Origin: Ascochyta rabiei
Taxonomy: Eukaryota; Ascomycota; Dothideomycetes; Pleosporales; Didymellaceae
Assembly: GCF_004011695.2 (NCBI RefSeq)
Contig: NC_082423.1
Location: 868,001-932,000 of the forward strand
Direction: 5' to 3'
Length of the DNA stretch: 64,000 bases
Shown: piece after piece, positions 58,141-64,000 of the stretch
How positions within the stretch are numbered: the first letter of the stretch is position 1
Layout of the letters: each line of letters begins with the position of its first letter
Notes under the pieces: model-generated
The model's input: the letters and a program-made list of their open reading frames with translations, nothing else
Told to the model about the DNA's origin: nothing
Databases searched by the model: none
Position numbers and translations under genes: made by a program

Positions 58141-60117
58141 ATGGGAGCCCAGGAAATCGAAGCCAAGAAGCGCAAGCGCAAGCACAGCAGCAAGAAGACG
58201 GAGGAGGTTGCCGCGCCGAAGAGACACAGCAATGGCGTAGAGAAGGCCGACAAGCCTCGCAAGAAGGCGAAGAAGGAGCACACGCCTGAGCCGGAGGTCG
58301 AGGAGGCTGTCGCAGAGGCTTCTGAGGAAGAGGAGGAGGAGGAAGAAGAAGAAGAGGAAGATGTGGAAGTGGAAGTGGAGGGTGAGGAGGACGAGGCCAA
58401 GCTCAACGCCGAGCTGAAGCAGATTGCAAAGAAGGCGAAGAAGAGCAAGAAGGCAGATGCAGAGGCGTCGGACGATGAGCAGGAGCAGAGCGCAAATCCG
58501 AACGACCTGCCGCTGGGCACTTCGATGCCAAATGTCGAGGACCCAAAGCTCTTTTCTGAGCTGAAGCTCTCGGACCGCACAATGGAGGCCATCAAGTCGA
58601 TGGGCTTCGAGACCATGACCGAGATCCAGCAGAAGACGATCCCGCCGCTGCTGAGGTAAGAGGACTGAAGTGAACCATGGCTGGACTGGGCTGACGCGCA
58701 ACAGTGGCAAGGACGTGCTCGGAGCTGCGAAGACGGGTAGCGGAAAGACGCTCGCCTTCCTGATTCCCGCGATCGAAATGCTGTCTGCGATGCGATTCAA
58801 GCCGCGCAACGGTACCGGCGTCATCGTGGTCTCGCCCACGCGCGAACTCGCGCTTCAGATCTTCGGTGTTGCACGCGAGCTCATGGAGAAGCACTCTCAG
58901 ACATTCGGCATCGTCATTGGAGGCGCCAACAGGAGAGCAGAGGCAGAGAAGCTGGTCAAGGGCGTGAACCTGCTGATTGCGACGCCCGGACGCTTGTTGG
59001 ATCACTTGCACAACACTCCAGGCTTTGTGTTCAAGAACCTGAAGAGCTTGATCATCGACGAAGCCGATCGCATTCTGGAAGTAGGATTCGAGGACGAAAT
59101 GCGCAGCATCATCAAGATCCTGCCCACGGACCGACAGACGATGCTCTTCTCCGCGACGCAGACAACAAAGGTCGAGGACCTCGCGCGCATCTCGCTGAAG
59201 GCCGGGCCGCTGTACATCAACGTCGACTACCGCAAGGAGCACTCGACGGTGGAGGGGTTGGAGCAAGGCTACGTAATCTGCGACTCGGACACGCGCTTCA
59301 GGCTGCTCTTCAGCTTCCTCAAGAAGCACCAGAAGAAGAAGGTGATTGTCTTCTTCTCGTCGTGCAACAGCGTCAAGTTCTACGCCGAGCTGCTCAACTA
59401 CATCGACCTCCCCGTCCTGGAGCTGCACGGCAAGCTCAAACAGCAGGCGCGCACCAACCGCTTCTTCGAGTTCTGCAACGCCACATCCGGCACGCTCATC
59501 TGTACCGATGTCGCAGCGCGTGGTCTCGACATCCCCGAGGTGGACTGGGTGATTCAGTTCGACCCCCCGGATGACCCGCGCGACTACATCCACCGCGTTG
59601 GACGAACAGCGCGTGGATCGCAGGGCAAGGGCAGGAGTCTGATGTTTCTGCTGCCGAGCGAGATTGGGTTCCTTAAGCTGCTGAAAGAGGCGCGGGTTCC
59701 GCTCGTTGAATTCGAGCTCCCCGCCAACAAGATTCTCAGTACGTATCAGCGCCTGTTGTCGTCACGCCTCTCTCTCTGTCTCTATGTCTCTCTCTCACAC
59801 ACACTAACGCATGGTCAGACATACAATCCCAACTCGAAGCGCTCATCACCAAGAACTACTACCTCAACAAATCGGCCAAGGACGGATACCGCTCGTACCT
59901 GCAAGCGTACGCATCGCACAGCCTGCGCAGCGTCTTCGACGTGCACAAACTCGACCTGGTCAAGGTGGCCAAGAGCTTCGGGTTCAGCACGCCGCCGCGC
60001 ATCGACATCAGTCTGGGCGCCAGCTTGAGCCGCGACAAGAAGGTCGAGGGCAGGCGGGCGTACGGGAGCCAGCCGCAGCAGGGCAGGCGGCCGATGAAGC
60101 CCGGGAAGCGGTTCTGA
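58141..60117 (+). CDS. HAS1: DEAD-box RNA helicase Has1 (ribosome biogenesis)
   Basis: Exons 58141-58655, 58705-59738 and 59819-60117; introns 58656-58704 and 59739-59818; 615 residues. Has1 is a nucleolar ATP-dependent RNA helicase required for both 40S and 60S subunit assembly, including U14 snoRNA release. A Lys-rich N-terminus and a long Glu run (about 80-100) precede the core. Core motifs in order: Q motif ([17 protein letters not shown]), AAKTGSGKT (I), PTRELALQ (Ia), TPGRLLDHL (Ib), DEAD (II) in [16 protein letters not shown] (III), [11 protein letters not shown] (IV), [13 protein letters not shown] (V) and HRVGRTARG (VI). The C-terminal part ([27 protein letters not shown]) is Has1-specific, and it ends in a Gly/Arg/Lys-rich tail. 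Confidence 0.96.
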
Positions 60118-60274
60118 AGACTGTCGGGTTGGGTGGGAGGGAGATGCATTCGAGGCGTTGGGGTGTTGCACTGGCTATCTGCGGGTTGTTCTTGGCTGCT
60201 TGGTACCTACCGAGGAGGTTGTGTATTGGATTGCATCTTGCCGTGTTGTGTGTGGACTGAGTTGTGTTTTGCGT

Positions 60275-60354
60275 GATGCATATTCTCAGTGAAGCATATT
60301 CTCAGTGATGCATATTCTCAGTGATGCATATTCTCAGTGATGCATATTCCCAGT
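60275..60354 (+). repeat. Five 16-bp tandem repeats
   Basis: Units of GATGCATATTCTCAGT; copy 2 has GAAG and copy 5 has TTCCC instead of TTCTC. They lie about 160 bp downstream of the HAS1 stop codon. Confidence 0.9.
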
Positions 60355-60488
60355 GATGCATGAGGGTGCCGTGTTGTAGACGTGAGTTGTGTGTTTTGCG
60401 CGCTGCATGTTCTCAGTAGGATGCGCGCGTGCGTGGTACTCAGGATTCCCACTTTCACATGCATCAATCAATTGCTCGCCTCTCCTAC

Positions 60489-60564
60489 ACACACACATAC
60501 ACACACATACACACACACACACACACACATACACACACATACACACACACACATACACACACAC
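60489..60564 (+). repeat. (CA)n / TACACA microsatellite
   Basis: A CA-rich dinucleotide array with regularly spaced TACACA interruptions. It has no coding value. Confidence 0.9.
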
Positions 60565-62084
60565 ATCCAAACCCACGAAATCCCTACCTCCAGCTTGCTA
60601 TCTGGTTCATGGCCAGCTCACTACCGGGGACGCGACACGTGTGTACGGCTCAAATACCGGTGAAGCAGGCGTGGCTGACAGTTGACCTAGCTCCCGGCAG
60701 CCCTCCACTCACAAGCCAACACCCTCGTTAGCTACCATTCGCAGGAGAAAAAAAAAAGAGAATAAAAAAAGAAAGAAAGAAAGAAATCAGGCCCGGCTCA
60801 TGTGCAGCGTCACTCGTCGACATGGGTGTCGTGGTGAGAGGTGCCGTCTCGATGGACGACGCTGTGTCGACTGCTGAGCCGGTAATGCCGCTGGGTGGTG
60901 GTTCTGGTGGTTCTGGGGATCAGGTGGTGGTGGTGGTGGTGGTGGTGATGCGTTGTCAAGCGCGAAGACGAGGGCGGTGGGCGAATCACGACGCGCATCG
61001 GCGAGACAGGCAGGTGGTGGGCTGGGGCGGTGGTGGAGGAGCAGCGCGCGGGCCGCCCCACTGCGCGCGTTCCCCGGGCGATGTGGTAGCGAGGCGGGAC
61101 TGGCGCTAGAGCGTCATGATGTGAGGGCCGGGCTGAGGACGGGGTTTGGCCTGGCTTGCTTTGCTGGTGCTTGCCCGACTCGGTGCGTTCGCTGTGCTGG
61201 GGGCGTGGGCGTGGACGTGGACGTGCATGTGATGTGGATGAATGTGAATGTGAATCTCAATCTCAATCTTACGGTGACGGGGTGGGGGCGGCCAGGCTTC
61301 TCCCAGCCACATGTCAGGGCGCCAACGCAGGCTCGTTAGTGCGTGCTGGGGACGGCGACGAGGGAGCGTGGATGGTGGGAAGGCGTGTGGACACTGGAGG
61401 GGCTGGGAGGGAGCAGCGCGCGAAAGCTGGTTTCTGCGTCCTGTCCTGTCCTGCGTCCGGCGCTGTGTGCTTCTGCATGACCAGAGGCAGGAAATACGAA
61501 ATAGCACGGTGGACACGCCGACACGGTTACTCCCTATGCCCCGTGCGACAAGGGACCGTTGGTGGAGTGGTGCACTTGTCCGACTTGGTTGGAGGACAGT
61601 CGCTCGTAGCCATCCCAGGCATCTTAGCGCAGACTCCAGAGGCAGAGCCGCCCCAGCATCTCTTCCCACTTCACTTGTCCACGCCGAGCAAGTGGTCACG
61701 ACCACGACACCGCGCGACGACGAGACTGCGTCGACGTTCATTCTTACCAGGCGTTGCCGAGCTGGGCTGCAGGTACGTCACGGGGCGCTGGCGGTTTGCA
61801 CCGTGTTGGCGTGTTGCCGTGTTGGTGTGTTGGTTGCCGTCGTGTTGAGTGCGGCGCGATACACTTGCAACGGGCTGGCTGCTGCGCGCAATGCTAACAT
61901 GCTCTCCAGCTCGACTTGGACCACACACCGTGTCATTCGCTAGCTACGGCGCACTCTCGTCGCAATTCACCGCGCACTCCCGTCACAATTCACTGCCCAC
62001 TCCCATCGCAATTCACCGCCCGACGACTTGCCCACTCACAAACGACACCCCTCGCTCTCTGTGCCCGCTGCGTGCTGCACCTGC

Positions 62085-62205
62085 ATGACGTCTCGCTCCT
62101 CTTCGTCTTCGTCTTCCTCCTCCTCCTCTTCTTCTTCCACCGCCGCCTCCTCCCCACAGCCACAGACACAGACCATGTTCGCAACCGGCCACCCCTCCGT
62201 TTTCT
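62085..62205 (+). other. Poly-serine upstream ORF candidate
   Basis: A 39-codon frame starts with ATG at 62085, reads MTSR then a run of serines, and ends at a TAG 22 bp before the ATG of the downstream gene. It may be an upstream ORF in the leader, or simply a CT-rich leader read by chance. Confidence 0.3.
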
Positions 62206-62226
62206 AGAATCCTTTCGGGTTCGACA

Positions 62227-64000
62227 ATGCGTTTTGACAAACGACCTCCCCTCCCGGCCCCGACAGAACCCTCGACTCTCAGTTCCGCAGACCACCAAGA
62301 CACCCCTCTCCGCGACGACGTCGACACCAACCTCAGCGCGCGCACCGACAGGACTTCCTACAGCATCCCCGAAGACGGCACGCCCGTCACCATCAACACC
62401 ACCAAGCCCTCGCTCCACCGAAAGTACCCCAGCCAGACGAGCCTGCTGATCGAGTACTTCGAAGCCGGCAAGGAGAACGGCAAGACCCGCTCCCGCCCCA
62501 GCGTCCGCGTCAGAGTCACCCCCTCGTCACGCAAGAAGAACCGCCAGGGCTTCGACCAGCTCCACCTCACCCACTCCACCAAGAACAGCACCCGGCCCTC
62601 GTACACGCGCCGCATCTCCCTGCAGCAGAGCACCCGCGACCACGTCCTCCACACCCACGCCCAAGACGCCTCGGACGCCTCCACTGTCTCGTCCCTGCCG
62701 CCCGTCGACATCGAAGTCCTGAACAACAGCAGCGACCTGTCCACCAACGCCGGTCGCTTCATGCCCATGACCTCCGACGTCTCCTCCATGCCCGCCGACA
62801 GCATGCTGGAGGGCACCCCAGAAATCATGCCACCCGGGCGCCGGAGAAGCCGAAGCCGCGAGAGAGACACGATTCTCACACACTCGCACGTCGCCGAGTC
62901 GCCAGAGATGCTCAAGGCGCCCAAGCACCAACGAAGCAGGAGTCTGAGCAAGGACCGAATCACACAGCGCGTCATGGAGAAGCTGCAACAACAACAGCAG
63001 CAGGCGCAAACAAAAATGTCCTCGAGCAGGACGAGAGACGCTAAGGATTCTGGCAGGGAGCTGACTTCACCCCGCAAGTCGTCCAGACGGAGAAGCAAGG
63101 ATCCCCGCGAGGAGGAAGTGAGCACCATGAGCGCAACAGAGTCGAGTCTGCTGTCTTCCAATGCTGACCCCAGGTCTGGCATCGCCTCTGTACGATCTGG
63201 AATCTCCGGCACTTCTTCCATCAACAATCCCAAGCTGCTTGCTACCGTGGAGGATGCCATCAGGCGGTTGATCCTGCCCGAGTTGAATGCACTCAAGGAG
63301 GAGAACCGCACCTCGAAGAATAGAGACAAGTTCGAGCGCATGTCTCGTGACAGCGGTGCCACGTTGGAGACGGTCGAGACGACGAGCTCGCGTGACCCAT
63401 CCACTTCAAGGCGGCGCGTGTCCAAGTCTTCGAGTGTACCCAACATCCACGGTAGCCAGCCCAAGGTCGTACTCAACCGTGAGGGAGAAAACTCTGGCGA
63501 GATTCTCTCTGGTAGCTCGAGTCGCAAGGAACGCAGATCGAGTCGCGACTCTACCTCTGACCGTAGCCATGTCGACTTGACGACCAAGACAACCACACGA
63601 GAGAACTCACACAAGAGGAGAAGCGGCCGCGCTGCGCGAGACGCAGAGATCGCTGCTCTCGGTGCATCTGGCCTAACCGCTGCCGCTCTGAAGCACCACA
63701 CGTCTCGCGAAGAGCAGGCCGAGGACCGCAAGCACAGGAAGAAGCACGCCTCCCGAAGCAGTCGAAGCCGCTCAACGAGTGTTGCCGAGAGCGTGGAACA
63801 GGAGGAGTATGTAAAGGACGTGCCGCCTATGCCGTTCATCCAGAGCGAACTCCACGGCTCCGAGCTAACCCGCGATTCGATTCTGTCTGCTGAGACTGAG
63901 ACCAAGGGGCGCTCGAGGTCGACTTCCAAGTCATCCACCACCACAGGTGCAGAGACGCCGCTTCGAGAAGTGCCGCGCGGATTTCCTTCGCCCGCACCGC
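62227..64000 (+). CDS. 5' part of a large disordered Ser/Arg-rich protein, possibly SegA/involucrin-repeat type
   Basis: An open frame of 591 codons runs from the ATG at 62227 (MRFDKRPPLPAPTEPSTLSS) to the window end with no stop, so the gene is partial. The opposite strand also has a long frame here; the plus strand is preferred because it shows regular protein-like patterns: SLLIEYFEAGKENGKTRSR, repeated SRSRSxS/SRDS motifs, a Gln run, and an ordered segment LLATVEDAIRRLILPELNALKEE followed by DKFERM that looks like a conserved helix. The Ser/Arg/Lys/Glu bias and AARDAEIAALGASGLTAAAL resemble eisosome-associated SegA ('involucrin repeat') proteins of filamentous ascomycetes, which help keep plasma-membrane eisosomes in place. 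That link is tentative. Confidence 0.6.
   Translation, partial: MRFDKRPPLPAPTEPSTLSSADHQDTPLRDDVDTNLSARTDRTSYSIPEDGTPVTINTTKPSLHRKYPSQTSLLIEYFEAGKENGKTRSRPSVRVRVTPSSRKKNRQGFDQLHLTHSTKNSTRPSYTRRISLQQSTRDHVLHTHAQDASDASTVSSLPPVDIEVLNNSSDLSTNAGRFMPMTSDVSSMPADSMLEGTPEIMPPGRRRSRSRERDTILTHSHVAESPEMLKAPKHQRSRSLSKDRITQRVMEKLQQQQQQAQTKMSSSRTRDAKDSGRELTSPRKSSRRRSKDPREEEVSTMSATESSLLSSNADPRSGIASVRSGISGTSSINNPKLLATVEDAIRRLILPELNALKEENRTSKNRDKFERMSRDSGATLETVETTSSRDPSTSRRRVSKSSSVPNIHGSQPKVVLNREGENSGEILSGSSSRKERRSSRDSTSDRSHVDLTTKTTTRENSHKRRSGRAARDAEIAALGASGLTAAALKHHTSREEQAEDRKHRKKHASRSSRSRSTSVAESVEQEEYVKDVPPMPFIQSELHGSELTRDSILSAETETKGRSRSTSKSSTTTGAETPLREVPRGFPSPAP

Larger units (their letters stand above)
60118..62226. 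other. 2.1-kb spacer rich in simple repeats
   Basis: It holds five 16-bp tandem units (listed), a CA/TACACA array at about 60489-60564, a GAAA-rich tract near 60746-60787, a GGT/TGG tract at about 60921-60947, and GTGGAC/GAATGT units around 61205-61260. Composition is GC-rich at about 60.9-61.5 kb. No gene is supported; the right end is the promoter and leader of the last gene, with a short poly-Ser upstream ORF at 62085-62205. Confidence 0.6.

Noticed and set aside
60382..60731. Three overlapping plus-strand frames of Thr/His repeats
   Set aside because: They are translations of the CA microsatellite in all three frames.
62358..63944. Long minus-strand frame of 528 codons
   Set aside because: It is the shadow of the plus-strand Ser/Arg-rich gene: its Leu/Arg/Ser bias is what complementary codons of that protein give, and it has no motif of its own.

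Overview
The window looks like nuclear DNA of a filamentous ascomycete, probably a dothideomycete of the Pleosporales type. Nearly every gene carries short (about 46-80 nt) GT..AG introns with CTAAC/CTGAC-like branch sites. The gene set is fungal (AA9 cellulose monooxygenase, Slt2-type MAP kinase, Has1, Mad2, OSCA/Csc1 channel, fungal GT2). An AT-rich block holds two DNA transposons with RIP-like decay. The taxonomic call is inference; the splice models were read by eye.

Left arm (1-20.6 kb): a small conserved secreted-type protein (minus), a tiny Gly/Asn-rich protein (plus, 3.2 kb), a doubtful small membrane protein, a minimal RNase III-like protein, a secreted AA9 monooxygenase with a Ser/Ala linker and C-terminal module, a small hydrophilic LEA-like protein, an OSCA/TMEM63-type channel, and an MFS sugar transporter with a very long cytosolic tail. 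These are separated by 0.7-2.3 kb spacers in which I see no genes.

Middle (20.6-44.5 kb): a large type 2 glycosyltransferase; MAD2 (8 exons) and GUF1 transcribed divergently from a 436-bp spacer; a DHA1-like drug/polyamine transporter divergent from a giant 3188-residue DUF3638/DUF3645-family protein with helicase-like motifs; and a signal-peptide membrane protein with a proline-rich tail, convergent with the giant gene.

Gene-poor island (44.5-52.6 kb): two Fot1/pogo-like transposons, 45024-47134 and 47248-49110. Each has one long transposase frame broken by TAG/TAA codons, and each has nearly identical GC-rich terminal inverted repeats. A 140-bp TTG microsatellite and degenerate sequence follow.

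Right arm (52.6-64 kb): a membrane-anchored aspartic-protease-like protein lacking the first catalytic Asp, the cell-wall-integrity MAP kinase, the Has1 ribosome-biogenesis helicase, and the 5' part of a long disordered Ser/Arg-rich protein that runs off the end.

There are no operons. The genes are housekeeping (translation, ribosome assembly, checkpoint), cell wall and stress signalling (MAPK, GT2, OSCA channel), transport, and plant-biomass degradation. I found no tRNA, rRNA or CRISPR. No clearly new multigene system is present. The most unusual items are the helicase-like giant protein, the RIP-decayed transposons with intact ends, the pseudo-protease, the 22-residue repeats in the GUF1 leader, and the tailed sugar transporter.
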